This document shows positions 8,579 through 17,239 of a DNA stretch of 64,000 bases, piece after piece (positions within the stretch are counted from its first letter, which is position 1; every line of letters begins with the position of its first letter). The stretch is from TMP-24 sp041397305 (lineage in GTDB: Bacteria; Pseudomonadota; Alphaproteobacteria; Rhodobacterales; Rhodobacteraceae). The position numbers and the translations under genes are program-made. Where the stretch lies: contig JAWKWX010000009.1 in assembly GCA_041397305.1 (NCBI GenBank), positions 1-64,000 on the forward strand, given 5' to 3'. The notes below the pieces were generated by a model. The model was not told the origin of the DNA and did no database searches. It saw only the letters and a list, made by a program, of their open reading frames with translations.

Positions 8579-9152
8579 TTTCACCTTGCGCAAACTCGCG
8601 ATCCTGATCGACGAGATCCATCACGACGGCGGCCCCGCCGCCACCCCGCCGCGCAGCCGGGCCGCGATCCTCGCGCTCTGTGCCAACCCGTTCGCGGGCC
8701 GATATGAGCCCGATCTGCAGCCCGCGATGGACGTTCTCAAACCTCTCGGCCTGATGATGACCGACCGGCTGATTGCCGCGCTCGGCGGGCGGGCGGGGAT
8801 CGACGCCTATGGCAAGGGCGCGCTGGTCGGCGCGAACGGCGAGGCGGAACATGGCGCGCTCTGGCATGTACCGGGCGGCTATGCGATGCGCGAGCGGCTG
8901 GGGGAAAGCCGGGCGATCGTGCCCTCGGCAATGAAGGTGGGCGCGATGGGCGCCACGCTCGATGTGCCGCTCGGCCATATCAACGCCGCCTATGTGCGCG
9001 GTCATTTCGACGCGATGACCGTCTCGATGCCCGATGGCCCGCGCGCCGACGAGATTCTCTTCGTCCTTGCCATGGCGAAGGGGCCGCGCATCCATTCCCG
9101 CATGGGCGGGCTGGAGCTGTCACAGGTGAAGGGCGAGGACGGCTTGCGGTGA
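8571..9152 (+). CDS. AA_synth/DUF1185 family protein (annotated elsewhere as 'amino acid synthesis')
   Basis: 193 residues from a TTG start at 8571, supported by AAGGAAG 8 bases upstream and by family-like N-terminal text (RKLAILIDEIHHDGG). Conserved-looking segments are GALVGANGEAEHGALWH around residue 83 and VPSAMKVGAMGATLDVPLGHINAAYVRGHFDAM around 118-150. I recognise this as the AA_synth family (formerly DUF1185). Its biochemical role is unknown to me and the family name should not be taken literally. It overlaps both neighbours (8 bp with UPF0280, 4 bp with the membrane protein), so it is part of the same operon and probably acts on a pathway intermediate. Confidence 0.85.
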   Translation: MSDFTLRKLAILIDEIHHDGGPAATPPRSRAAILALCANPFAGRYEPDLQPAMDVLKPLGLMMTDRLIAALGGRAGIDAYGKGALVGANGEAEHGALWHVPGGYAMRERLGESRAIVPSAMKVGAMGATLDVPLGHINAAYVRGHFDAMTVSMPDGPRADEILFVLAMAKGPRIHSRMGGLELSQVKGEDGLR

Positions 9153-10525
9153 GACAGGCGGCGCGGGCATCGGCGGCACTTCTGGCATGCGCGCCCGGCG
9201 CGGCGATGGCGCATGCCTCGCAGCGCGCGGTCCTGATGACGCTGCCCACGAAGGGCTTCGTCTGGGGGGCAGGCGCGGTGGTGGCGCTGACGGCGCTGAT
9301 CTCTGGCCTGACGCGCCGCGGTCCGGCCTTTGCCGCCCGCACTCTGTTCGCCCGCCGCCAGCTTGCCCCCGACGGGCTGACAAGCTGGCTCTTGGCGGCC
9401 TTTCTTCTGGTCCTGATCCTCGCGGGCCTTTGCGGCACCCACGATCCCTACGAAAATCCCCTGCCGCTCTGGATCTGGACGGTGCTCTGGGTCGGGCTCA
9501 CCGCGCTTCAGGTGCTTTTCGGCAATCTCTGGCGCGACCTCAACCCCTGGACAGGGCCGGTCCGCACGCTGCGCGGCCTTCTCGGTCGGACGGACGGCGC
9601 GGGCCTTTGTCGGCTCGGTCAATGGCCCGCCGCGCTTGGCCTTCTGGCGTTCGCCTGGTTCGAGATCGTTTCGCTTTCGCCCGACGACCCGGGCGAGTTG
9701 GCCGTGATCGTCGCCCTCTACTGGCTGGCGATGTTCGCCCTCGCGGTGGCCGAGGGCGAGACCTGGCTGGCCCAGGGCGAATTCCTGACGGTCTTCTTCA
9801 CCAATGTCGCGCGGATTGCCCCCTTCTGGGCGGAGTATGACGGCGGGAGAGTGACGGTGAAGGCCGGACTGCCGGGCGCGCAGGTGGCGGGGCTGCCGCC
9901 GCTTTCCAGCTCCGCCATTGCCTTCCTCTTGTTGATGATCGCCTCGGTCAGCTTCGACGGGCTGCACGAGACCTACCTCTGGGTCGGTGCCATCGGCCTC
10001 AACCCGCTCGATTATCCCGGCCGCTCTGCTGTCGTGGGCGTGAACACTGCGGGCCTTCTGGCCACCTGGGCCATCATGGCGGGGTTGATCTGCGGCGCGA
10101 TCGCCGTGTCCCTCGGCAGAGAAAGGGCGCGGTTCCCGGAGCTTCTCGGCCCGCTTGCGCTGTCCTTCCTGCCGATTGCGGCGGGCTATCACGTCGCGCA
10201 TTACCTGACCGCGCTTCTGACCCAGGGCCAGTATGCGATCGCTGCCTTGTCCGACCCTCTGGCCCGCGGCGACGATCTTCTTGGCCTCGGTCCGCATTGG
10301 GTGGGCTTCGGCTTTCTGGCCGACCAGGATGCGGTCTGGACCATCTGGACGGCACAATTCGCGATCATCCTCGGCGCGCATCTGACGGCGGTTCTCCTGT
10401 CGCACCGGATCGCGGCGGAGGCCGGTCTTCGCCTGACGGCCTGGCAGGAACTGCCGCTGACCGCGCTGATGGTTCTTTACACTTGCTTCGGCCTGTGGCT
10501 ATTGGCGGCGCCCGCAATTGGTTGA
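9149..10525 (+). CDS. Polytopic inner-membrane protein of unknown function
   Basis: 458 residues from a GTG overlapping the previous stop. The N-terminus looks like a signal/anchor (SAALLACAPGAAMAHA). About ten or eleven further hydrophobic segments follow, for example GFVWGAGAVVALTALISGL, LLAAFLLVLILAGLCG, IWTVLWVGLTALQVLF, AIAFLLLMIASVSF and FAIILGAHLTAVLL. Polar, potentially functional residues sit between helices: NLWRDLNPWTGP, GETWLAQGEF, and YHVAHYLTALL with two histidines. I do not recognise a transporter family. Its place between cytosolic catabolic enzymes and ABC importers suggests transport or membrane electron transfer linked to the oxidoreductases. This is inference. Confidence 0.8.
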   Translation: MRQAARASAALLACAPGAAMAHASQRAVLMTLPTKGFVWGAGAVVALTALISGLTRRGPAFAARTLFARRQLAPDGLTSWLLAAFLLVLILAGLCGTHDPYENPLPLWIWTVLWVGLTALQVLFGNLWRDLNPWTGPVRTLRGLLGRTDGAGLCRLGQWPAALGLLAFAWFEIVSLSPDDPGELAVIVALYWLAMFALAVAEGETWLAQGEFLTVFFTNVARIAPFWAEYDGGRVTVKAGLPGAQVAGLPPLSSSAIAFLLLMIASVSFDGLHETYLWVGAIGLNPLDYPGRSAVVGVNTAGLLATWAIMAGLICGAIAVSLGRERARFPELLGPLALSFLPIAAGYHVAHYLTALLTQGQYAIAALSDPLARGDDLLGLGPHWVGFGFLADQDAVWTIWTAQFAIILGAHLTAVLLSHRIAAEAGLRLTAWQELPLTALMVLYTCFGLWLLAAPAIG

Positions 10526-10570
10526 TTTGTAACGGTTTTTCATATGCACACACGCAAAACGGAAGACTGG

Positions 10571-10589
10571 CGCGGGCAAAAGACCCGCG
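10571..10589 (+). promoter_or_regulatory. Hairpin in the leader of the LIV-type binding-protein gene
   Basis: CGCGGG and CCCGCG pair around a CAAAAGA loop in the 86-bp gap before the binding-protein gene. The gap is locally AT-rich (TTTGTAACGGTTTTTCATAT at 10527-10546) and probably holds a second promoter of the cluster. Confidence 0.4.
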
Positions 10590-10611
10590 TCCCAACAGAG
10601 AGGAGACGGAC

Positions 10612-11892
10612 ATGACCAAAGGACTGCCCCTCACACCCACCCGCCGTACGGTGCTTTCAGGCATCGGTGCCATCACGGCGGCGGGCTTCTTCCCGGGCTA
10701 TACCAACGCCCAGTCGTCCGAACCGATCCGGCTCGGCTTCCAGCTGCACCGCACCGGCATCGGCGCGGCCTATGGCCGCTGGTACGAACGCACCGCGACG
10801 GCAGCACTTGCCCGCATGAACGCGGCGGGCGGCATCGGCGGAAGGCCGGTCGAGATCCTGTTCGAGGATGACGGCACCGACCCGGCGCGCGGTGCCGAGG
10901 TCTTCGGCAAGCTCGCCACGCAATCGAACTGCGATCTCGTCTTCGGCGCGCTCTTCAGCCACGTCGTGATCGGCACCGCGCCGCGCGCCGCGGAACTGAA
11001 GGTGCCCTATCTCGTCTGCTCGGAGGGCCACCATGTCGCCTCCGGCATGCTGAACCGCTGGACGATGCAGCCCGGCATCACCGATGTGAAGAGCCAGGTC
11101 CAGGCGATGGCGCCCTTCGTGACGTCAAACCTTGGCAAGAAGGTCACGATGATCTTCCCCGACTTCGCCTTCGGCCACGATCACCGCGACTATTTCACCG
11201 CCGCCTGCCAGGCGCAGGGCGGCGAGGTCATCGCCCAAATCGCGATCCCGCCGACGGAAACCTCCTTCACCCGCTATTTCCCGCAGATCCCGGCGGAAAC
11301 CGAGGTGCTCTACCATGTGATGGTCGGTCCCGCCGTCCTGACCTTCGTGAAGGAACTGGGCGAGTTCTACGGCTCGGGTGCGCGGCCCGAGCTATTCGGC
11401 TTCATCGATTCGCTTGAAGCGGTGGACATCAATTCTCCCGGCCTGGAATTCCTCGACGGCTCGCATTTCTGGGAAGCCCAACCGCGCTACAGGCAGGCCG
11501 ATGCCTCGGCGGCCGAGGCCACCTATCGCGCGGCGGTGGGCGTCGATGACAATGGCGCCTCGGTCAGCGACGCGGCCGATGTGGCGACCTACAGCCACAT
11601 GTTCTCGGTCTGGGAAACGCTGTCGGTCATCAAGGCGGGGATGGAGGCGGCGGGCTACACCGGTGCGGCCGACCGCCAGAAGCTTGTGGAGGCGATCGAG
11701 GCGATGACCGGGTTCGACGAGGGCGAGGATCATCCGCAGGGGGCCAAGACCTTCAACGGCAAGACCCACCAGACCTTCGGCATCCAGAACATCACCAAGG
11801 TCGAGGGTGGCAAGCTTGTGGTGGCGCACAGGACGTCGATCGAGGACGGCATGTATCCCGACGAGGTCGATTACACGTCGCAAAGCTTCTGA
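10612..11892 (+). CDS. LIV-type ABC importer, periplasmic substrate-binding protein (amide/branched-chain type)
   Basis: 426 residues from ATG 10612 with GAGAGGAGAC upstream; longer upstream frames are rejected. The N-terminus carries a twin-arginine-like signal (TPTRRTVLSGIG, then a hydrophobic stretch ending GYTNAQS). The mature part is a type-I periplasmic fold: IRLGFQLHRTGIGAAYG, AALARMNAAGGIGGRPVEIL, DLVFGALFSHVVIG. The wording is closest to the urea/short-chain-amide branch of the LivK family. It is followed by its permeases and ATPases and set apart from them by a strong intercistronic hairpin, typical for boosting binding-protein levels. The ligand is unknown and is presumably the cluster substrate or a related amide. 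Confidence 0.9.
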   Translation: MTKGLPLTPTRRTVLSGIGAITAAGFFPGYTNAQSSEPIRLGFQLHRTGIGAAYGRWYERTATAALARMNAAGGIGGRPVEILFEDDGTDPARGAEVFGKLATQSNCDLVFGALFSHVVIGTAPRAAELKVPYLVCSEGHHVASGMLNRWTMQPGITDVKSQVQAMAPFVTSNLGKKVTMIFPDFAFGHDHRDYFTAACQAQGGEVIAQIAIPPTETSFTRYFPQIPAETEVLYHVMVGPAVLTFVKELGEFYGSGARPELFGFIDSLEAVDINSPGLEFLDGSHFWEAQPRYRQADASAAEATYRAAVGVDDNGASVSDAADVATYSHMFSVWETLSVIKAGMEAAGYTGAADRQKLVEAIEAMTGFDEGEDHPQGAKTFNGKTHQTFGIQNITKVEGGKLVVAHRTSIEDGMYPDEVDYTSQSF

Positions 11893-11898
11893 CAAAGG

Positions 11899-11923
11899 GG
11901 GCGGGGGCGCGATGCCCCCGCCC
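11899..11923 (+). terminator. Intercistronic hairpin between binding protein and LivH
   Basis: A perfect 10-bp stem GGGCGGGGGC/GCCCCCGCCC with GCGAT loop and no T-run. Such elements in ABC operons stabilise the binding-protein mRNA or attenuate the permease genes downstream. Confidence 0.6.
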
Positions 11924-11940
11924 GAACCACGAGGGGACAG

Positions 11941-12828
11941 ATGGGGTTCGGACCGCTTCTGCTGCTGGCGATCCTGGAAGGGACGGTGACGGCCGCCGTT
12001 CTGGCGCTGACCGCCGTGGGCCTCAGCCTGACATTCGGCATCATGCGGGTCGTCAATGTCGCCCATGGCGAGTTCTTCATGCTGGGTGCCGTGCTTGCCT
12101 GGTTCGTCAGCCAATGGTTTCCCGATGCGCCACTCCTTGCCTTCCTGGTCTCCATGGTCGTCTGCCCCCTGATCGTGGCCGGGATCGCGGTGCTTGCCGA
12201 TGTCCTGATCCTGAAGCGGCTGAACTACCAGCCCGAGGCGACGATCGTCGCCACCATCGGCCTGCTTTACATCTTCCAGCAGGCGGCGCTCAGCTTCTTT
12301 GGCCCGAACGCGCGGCCGGTCGCGCCACCCTTCAATTTCCGCGTGCAGCTGCCGTGGTTCGGCTATTCCGGCTACAAGCTGTTCGTGATCCTCGCGGCGG
12401 CGGTCCTGCTGCTGCTTGTCTGGCTCCTGATCACCCGGACCCGCATTGGTCTGGTGATGCGCGCGACCCAGATCGACAGGACCACCGCGCGGGCCTTCGG
12501 CATCAATGTCGACCGGGTCTATGCGATGACCTTCGGGATCGGTGCGGGCCTTGCCGCGATTGCCGCGGTTCTGGTCGTGCCGATCCAGCAGGCACATTAT
12601 CTGATGGGCGGCGATCCCCTGCTTTTGTCCTTCATCGTGGTGATTCTCGGCGGCCTCGGTTCGCTCCGCGGCACGCTGATCGCGGCCCTGCTGATCGGTC
12701 TTCTGGACGGGCTCCTTTCCACCGCCTTCTTCTTTCCGCCGACCTTCGCCAAGATCGTGGCCACACTTCTGGTGGCGCTCGTCCTCGTTTTCCGGCCAGA
12801 AGGCCTGTTCGGCAGGCGCGCCGCATGA
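11941..12828 (+). CDS. LIV-type ABC importer permease, LivH family
   Basis: 295 residues starting ATG 11941 after GAGGGGACAG. About eight hydrophobic segments are visible. The LivH signature NVAHGEFFMLGA appears near residue 40, and GADP-like loop text (HYLMGGDPLLLSFIVVILGGLGSLRGTL) appears near 220. It forms the membrane channel with the LivM protein, whose start overlaps its stop (ATGA). It serves the binding protein encoded upstream. Confidence 0.92.
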   Translation: MGFGPLLLLAILEGTVTAAVLALTAVGLSLTFGIMRVVNVAHGEFFMLGAVLAWFVSQWFPDAPLLAFLVSMVVCPLIVAGIAVLADVLILKRLNYQPEATIVATIGLLYIFQQAALSFFGPNARPVAPPFNFRVQLPWFGYSGYKLFVILAAAVLLLLVWLLITRTRIGLVMRATQIDRTTARAFGINVDRVYAMTFGIGAGLAAIAAVLVVPIQQAHYLMGGDPLLLSFIVVILGGLGSLRGTLIAALLIGLLDGLLSTAFFFPPTFAKIVATLLVALVLVFRPEGLFGRRAA

Positions 12829-13775
12829 GGGATCGCGCGCTTCTCCTCCATCTCGGGCTCCTCGCCCTGCTTCTCGGCGCGCACTGGCTTCTGCCCGCCT
12901 ATCATCACGATGCGGTGGCCAAGGTGCTGGTCCTGTCGGTCTATGCGATGGGGTACAACATCGCCTTCGGCTATACCGGCATGCTGTCCTTGGGCCATGC
13001 GCTCTTCTTCGCGGCCGGGCTTTACGGCGCGGCGATGCCGCTGACGCTCTGGGGCTGGGCGGGGGCACCCGCGCTGGGGGCAGGCCTCGCCGCAGGCGCC
13101 GTGATGGCGGCGGCGGTCGGGCTTCTGGCGCTGCGCACGCGCGGCGTTTCCTTCATGATCGTGACGCTGATGTTCGCGCAGGCGGGATATCTAACGATCC
13201 TCTATCTCGGGCGCTGGACGCGTGGCGACGAGGGGATCGTGATTGCCCAGCCGCTGCGCCGGATCGCGGGCTACGATCTCTCGGACGGCGCCACGCGCTA
13301 TCTCGCCGCTCTCGCCCTCTTTGCGCTGGGGCTTCTTGCCTGCCTGCGCCTCGTTCGCTCGCCCTTCGGAAGGGTCATGGTGGCGATGCGCGAGAATGAG
13401 GAGCGGGCGCGGATGCTGGGCTACAATCCGTTCACGGTAAAGCTCGCGGCGCTGACGGTCTCGGGCCTTTATTCCGGGGCGGCGGGCGCGGCTTACGCGC
13501 TGATGTTCGGCTATGCGGGCGCCTCGCTCGCGGGCGTGCAATATTCGATCCTGCCGATGCTCTGGGTTCTTCTCGGCGGGGCGGGGACAGTGGCCGGGCC
13601 GTTCATCGGCTGTCTTTTCATGTTCTATCTCATCGACTATGCCTCGGTGCTCACCTCCGCCACCCTTCTGGTGGTGGGCGTGGCACTGGTGGTGCTCGTC
13701 CTTTTCGCGCCGAAGGGTGCTCTCGGCGCGCTCCGCGACCGTCTCGGCAAGGAGGGGCGGACATGGCTGCCGTGA
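12825..13775 (+). CDS. LIV-type ABC importer permease, LivM family
   Basis: 316 residues from ATG 12825, overlapping the livH-type stop by 4 bp. Family features are YNIAFGYTGMLSLGHALFFAAGLY near residue 43, RSPFGRVMVAMRENEERARMLGYN near 179 and the SILPMLWVLLGGAGTVAGPF loop near 240. It partners with the LivH-type permease. Its 3' end overlaps the first ATPase gene by 13 bp. Confidence 0.92.
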   Translation: MRDRALLLHLGLLALLLGAHWLLPAYHHDAVAKVLVLSVYAMGYNIAFGYTGMLSLGHALFFAAGLYGAAMPLTLWGWAGAPALGAGLAAGAVMAAAVGLLALRTRGVSFMIVTLMFAQAGYLTILYLGRWTRGDEGIVIAQPLRRIAGYDLSDGATRYLAALALFALGLLACLRLVRSPFGRVMVAMRENEERARMLGYNPFTVKLAALTVSGLYSGAAGAAYALMFGYAGASLAGVQYSILPMLWVLLGGAGTVAGPFIGCLFMFYLIDYASVLTSATLLVVGVALVVLVLFAPKGALGALRDRLGKEGRTWLP

Positions 13776-14482
13776 CCCTTCTCGAGGCGCGCGGCCTGAC
13801 CCGGCATTTCGGCGGGCTGAAGGCCGTGGACGGGGTGGATTTCGATCTGGCTGAGGGCGAGATTCATGCGCTCATCGGGCCGAATGGCGCGGGCAAGACG
13901 ACCTTCGTGAGCCTTCTGTCGGGGCGGACCCTGGCGCAGTCCGGCACCATCCGGTTCGCGGGCCGGGACATCACGCGCCAGCCCGCCCATGCCCGTGTCC
14001 GACAGGGCATCGCCTATACGTTCCAGATCACGCAAGTCTTCGCCAACCTCACCACCTTCGACAATGTGGCGTTGGCCGTTCAGGGCAGGGGCGTCTCGAA
14101 GAGACTCGCCCGCGAGACCCGCGCGGCGCTTGATCGCGTCGGTCTTGGCGACCGCGCCGATGAGGTGGCGGGGACGCTCTCCTATGGCCATCAGCGGCTT
14201 CTGGAGATTGCCATGGGCCTTGCGCTCAACCCCCGCCTTCTCATCCTCGACGAGCCGACGCAGGGGCTGGCTCTGGGCGAGATCGAGAATTTCAAGCGGC
14301 TGATCGAAGGGCTGGTGCCGAAGCGGACGGTGCTGCTGATCGAGCATAACATGGATGTGGTGATGGACCTTGCCCAGCGGATCACCGTCTTGAACTTCGG
14401 CCAGGTGCTGGCGACCGGCACGCCGGAAGCGATCCGCGCGAATGCCGCCGTTCAGGCCGCCTATCTCGGGGGGCCGGCATGA
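13763..14482 (+). CDS. LIV-type ABC importer ATPase, LivG family
   Basis: 239 residues. Walker A is GPNGAGKT at residues 39-46, an ABC signature-like LSYGHQRLLEIAMGLA follows, and Walker B is LLILDEPTQGL. The H-loop is in LIEHNMDVV. The length and the TFQITQVFANLTTFDNVALA segment are typical of LivG. It starts inside the end of the LivM-type gene, with GGAGGGG upstream. Confidence 0.93.
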   Translation: MAAVTLLEARGLTRHFGGLKAVDGVDFDLAEGEIHALIGPNGAGKTTFVSLLSGRTLAQSGTIRFAGRDITRQPAHARVRQGIAYTFQITQVFANLTTFDNVALAVQGRGVSKRLARETRAALDRVGLGDRADEVAGTLSYGHQRLLEIAMGLALNPRLLILDEPTQGLALGEIENFKRLIEGLVPKRTVLLIEHNMDVVMDLAQRITVLNFGQVLATGTPEAIRANAAVQAAYLGGPA

Positions 14483-14510
14483 GGCACACAGGCCGGACAG
14501 GGGCACGTAG

Positions 14511-15206
14511 ATGCTGACGGTCAGCGCCATCCATGCGGGTTATGGGCCCGTGCAGGTTCTGAACGGGCTGACGCTCAAGGCGAGCGAAGGCGAGGTCCTC
14601 TGCCTCATGGGCCGTAACGGTGCGGGCAAGACGACGCTCCTCAGGGCGATCATGGGTCTTGTCCCGGTTTCCGGCGGCGAGGTCATGCTCGACGGCAAGA
14701 CGATTTCCACCCTTCCCGCGCATGAGGTACCGAAGTGCGGCATCGGCCTCGTCCCGCAGGGGCGGCGGCTTTTCGGCGATCTGACCGTGGCCGAGAATCT
14801 GGAGGTCGGGCTGATGACCCGGGGCCGGGGCGCGCGGGTGCGCGATCATGTGCTGTCGCTGTTCCCCCGCCTGCGAGAGCGGCTTTCTCAGGTCTCCCGC
14901 ACGCTTTCGGGCGGCGAACAGCAGATGCTCGCCATCGCGCGCGCGCTCTGCCTGGAACCGAAGGTCCTTCTGCTCGACGAACCGACCGAGGGGTTGCAGC
15001 CCTCGATGATCGCGCTCATCCGCGACACGGTGCGCGACCTGAAGGCGACGGGCGTCGCCACGATCCTGATCGAACAGAGGGTGGATGTGGCCCTGTCGGT
15101 CGCCGACCGGATCGGTTTCGTGTCTGCGGGCGTGATAGCCGAGGTGGCGGAGGCGTCGACGCTCGCGCCCGCAGCGCCGCAGTTCCAGACCTATGTGGGG
15201 GTGTGA
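14511..15206 (+). CDS. LIV-type ABC importer ATPase, LivF family
   Basis: 231 residues. Walker A is GRNGAGKT at 34-41, the signature is LSGGEQQMLAIARAL, Walker B is VLLLDEPTEGL and the H-loop region is ILIEQRVDVALSV. The GYGPVQVLNGL opening and GLVPQGRRLF are typical LivF wording. Its stop overlaps the start of hyuA (TGATG), so import and ring-opening genes are translationally coupled. Confidence 0.93.
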   Translation: MLTVSAIHAGYGPVQVLNGLTLKASEGEVLCLMGRNGAGKTTLLRAIMGLVPVSGGEVMLDGKTISTLPAHEVPKCGIGLVPQGRRLFGDLTVAENLEVGLMTRGRGARVRDHVLSLFPRLRERLSQVSRTLSGGEQQMLAIARALCLEPKVLLLDEPTEGLQPSMIALIRDTVRDLKATGVATILIEQRVDVALSVADRIGFVSAGVIAEVAEASTLAPAAPQFQTYVGV

Positions 15207-17239
15207 TGGCAGGGCAGGTCGCAGGCGTGGACGTGGGCGGCACCTTCACCGATCTGGTGATCTTCGATGCCGCAAGCGGCGCGGTCCGGCTGGCCAAGGT
15301 GCCGACGACGCTCGACAATCAGGCCTTCGGCGTGCTGGCCGCCTTTGACGAGGCGGGCGCCGATCTCGCCACGCTCGATCTGATCGTCCATGGCACCACC
15401 ACGACCACGAACGCCGTCCTTGAGCGCAAGCTGTCCCGTACCGGCCTGATCACCACGGAAGGCTTCCGCGACGTGCTGGAACTGGGCCGACGCACCCGTC
15501 CGCAGCCCTACGGGATGACGGGCCGCTTCGTGCCGGTGATCCCGCGCGACCTGCGGCTGGAGGTGCCCGAGCGGATGGATGCGCGCGGCCGGGTGCTGAC
15601 GCCGCTGGACGAGGCAGCCGTTGCTGCCGCCGCGCGCAAGCTCCTCGATCTCGGCTGCGAAAGCCTGGTCGTCCATTTCCTGCATTCCTATGCCAATCCG
15701 GCGCATGAGCTGCGCGCGGGCGAGATTGCCGCGCGCCTCTGGCCCAACCGCTATGTCACGCGCGGCCACGCGCTTCTGTCCGAAAGCCGCGAGTTCGAGC
15801 GCGGGGTGACGGCGGCGGTCAATGCTTCGGTCCAGCCGCTTCTGGAACGCTACATGGCGCGGCTGTCGGACGAACTGGCCGCGCGCGGCTACGGGCGCGA
15901 GCTTCTGGTGATGAACGGCAACGGTGGCATGGTCTCTGCCCGCGCCGTGGCGCGGGAGGCGGTCAAGACGGTGATGTCCGGCCCGGCCTCGGGCGTGATG
16001 GCCGCCGTCTATACCGGGCGGCGCGCGGGGATGGAGAATCTCGTCACCTACGACATGGGCGGCACCTCGACCGATGTGGCGATGATCCGGGCGGGCCGGG
16101 CCCCGGTGTCGAACGAGATCGAGGTCGAATATGCGATGCCGATCCATGTGCCGATGGTCGATGTGCGGACCGTCGGGGCAGGGGGCGGGTCGATCGCACG
16201 GGTGGATACGGGCGGCATGCTGCGGGTCGGCCCGGAAAGCGCGGGTTCCCAGCCCGGCCCGATCTGCTACGGACGCGGCGGGACCGAGCCTACGATTTCC
16301 GACGCGAATGTCCTTCTGGGTCGCCTGTCGCCGTCGCGCTTCGGCCATGCACTCGACCGGGTACGCGACGCCTTCGCCGAGCGGATCGGCGCGCCGTTGG
16401 GGCTATCGGCCGAACAGGCGGCAGAGGCGGTTCTGACCCTCGGCAATATTCATATGGCGGGTGCGATCCGCATGGTCTCGATCTCGGTCGGTGCCGACCC
16501 GCGCGATTTCGCGCTTTTTGCCTTCGGCGGGGCGGGGCCGCTGCATGCCACCGCGCTGGCACGCGAACTGGCGATCCCCAAGGTTCTGATCCCGGCGCGT
16601 CCCGGCATCACCAATGCGCTCGGCTGCGTGGTGGCCGACCTCAGGCATGATTTCGTCCGCACCCTGAACCGCCCGCTCGACAATGTGGACATGGCGGAGG
16701 TCCATGCGATCTGGGCCGCGCAGGAGGCCGAGGGCCGCCGCCTGATCGGTGCCGAGCGGATCGAGGTCCGCCATATCCGGATCGAGTGGACGGCCGACAT
16801 GCAGTTCATCGGCCAGACCCACCTTCTGCGCGTCCGCCTGCCCGACGGCGCGCCCACGCGCGAAGCTCTGCAAGCGGCGTTCGAGCGCGCCTATCACGAC
16901 CGGTTCAGGGTCGATCTGCCGACGATCCGGGCGAACCTCGTGAACCTCAATTGCTCGGTGATCGGCCAGCGTACCGCCATCGACCTTTCCACCCTCATCG
17001 ACCCTGCCGGGCGCCGCGCGACCCTCTCCGAGGCCCGGACCGGCACGCGCCCGGTCTGGTTTGGCGGCTGGGTCGAGACGCCGATCTACTGGCGCGACCA
17101 GCTGCCGGCCGACGCCCGCCTGTCCGGCCCGGCCATCGTCGAACAGATGGATACGACGATCGTGATCGAACCCGGCGACCGGCTTGAAACGGACGCGGAA
17201 GGCAACCTGATCGTGACGGTTGGAGGCGCGCATGCTTGA
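15206..17239 (+). CDS. hyuA: ATP-dependent hydantoinase/oxoprolinase family, subunit A
   Basis: 677 residues. The ASKHA-type phosphate-1 loop VDVGGTFTDLVIFD is at residues 7-20. It is followed by VHGTTTTTNAVLERKLSRTG, RDVLELGRRTRPQ, a GPASGVMAAVYTGRR region and the second nucleotide loop YDMGGTSTDVAMI. The family hydrolyses cyclic amides (hydantoins, 5-oxoproline, N-methylhydantoin) using ATP, and works with subunit B encoded by the next gene, which overlaps by 8 bp. In this cluster the likely job is opening a lactam formed after ring hydroxylation and reduction. The natural substrate is not determinable by sequence. Related acetone-carboxylase subunits are an alternative, but the pairing and lengths favour the hydantoinase group. 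Confidence 0.88.
   Translation: MAGQVAGVDVGGTFTDLVIFDAASGAVRLAKVPTTLDNQAFGVLAAFDEAGADLATLDLIVHGTTTTTNAVLERKLSRTGLITTEGFRDVLELGRRTRPQPYGMTGRFVPVIPRDLRLEVPERMDARGRVLTPLDEAAVAAAARKLLDLGCESLVVHFLHSYANPAHELRAGEIAARLWPNRYVTRGHALLSESREFERGVTAAVNASVQPLLERYMARLSDELAARGYGRELLVMNGNGGMVSARAVAREAVKTVMSGPASGVMAAVYTGRRAGMENLVTYDMGGTSTDVAMIRAGRAPVSNEIEVEYAMPIHVPMVDVRTVGAGGGSIARVDTGGMLRVGPESAGSQPGPICYGRGGTEPTISDANVLLGRLSPSRFGHALDRVRDAFAERIGAPLGLSAEQAAEAVLTLGNIHMAGAIRMVSISVGADPRDFALFAFGGAGPLHATALARELAIPKVLIPARPGITNALGCVVADLRHDFVRTLNRPLDNVDMAEVHAIWAAQEAEGRRLIGAERIEVRHIRIEWTADMQFIGQTHLLRVRLPDGAPTREALQAAFERAYHDRFRVDLPTIRANLVNLNCSVIGQRTAIDLSTLIDPAGRRATLSEARTGTRPVWFGGWVETPIYWRDQLPADARLSGPAIVEQMDTTIVIEPGDRLETDAEGNLIVTVGGAHA

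Noticed and set aside
9002..10405. A 467-codon minus-strand frame opposite the membrane protein
   Set aside because: Its composition is low-complexity R/G/E/Q typical of the antisense of hydrophobic genes; the plus-strand frame has clear membrane helices and translational coupling.
12114..13775. A 553-codon frame joining the livH shadow to livM as one fusion protein
   Set aside because: The first half is out-of-frame translation of livH. The true livM starts at 12825 with the usual ATGA overlap.
14735..17239. An 834-codon extended HyuA starting inside livF
   Set aside because: The extra N-terminal 157 residues are out-of-frame livF; HyuA begins MAGQVAGVDVGGTFTD at 15206.
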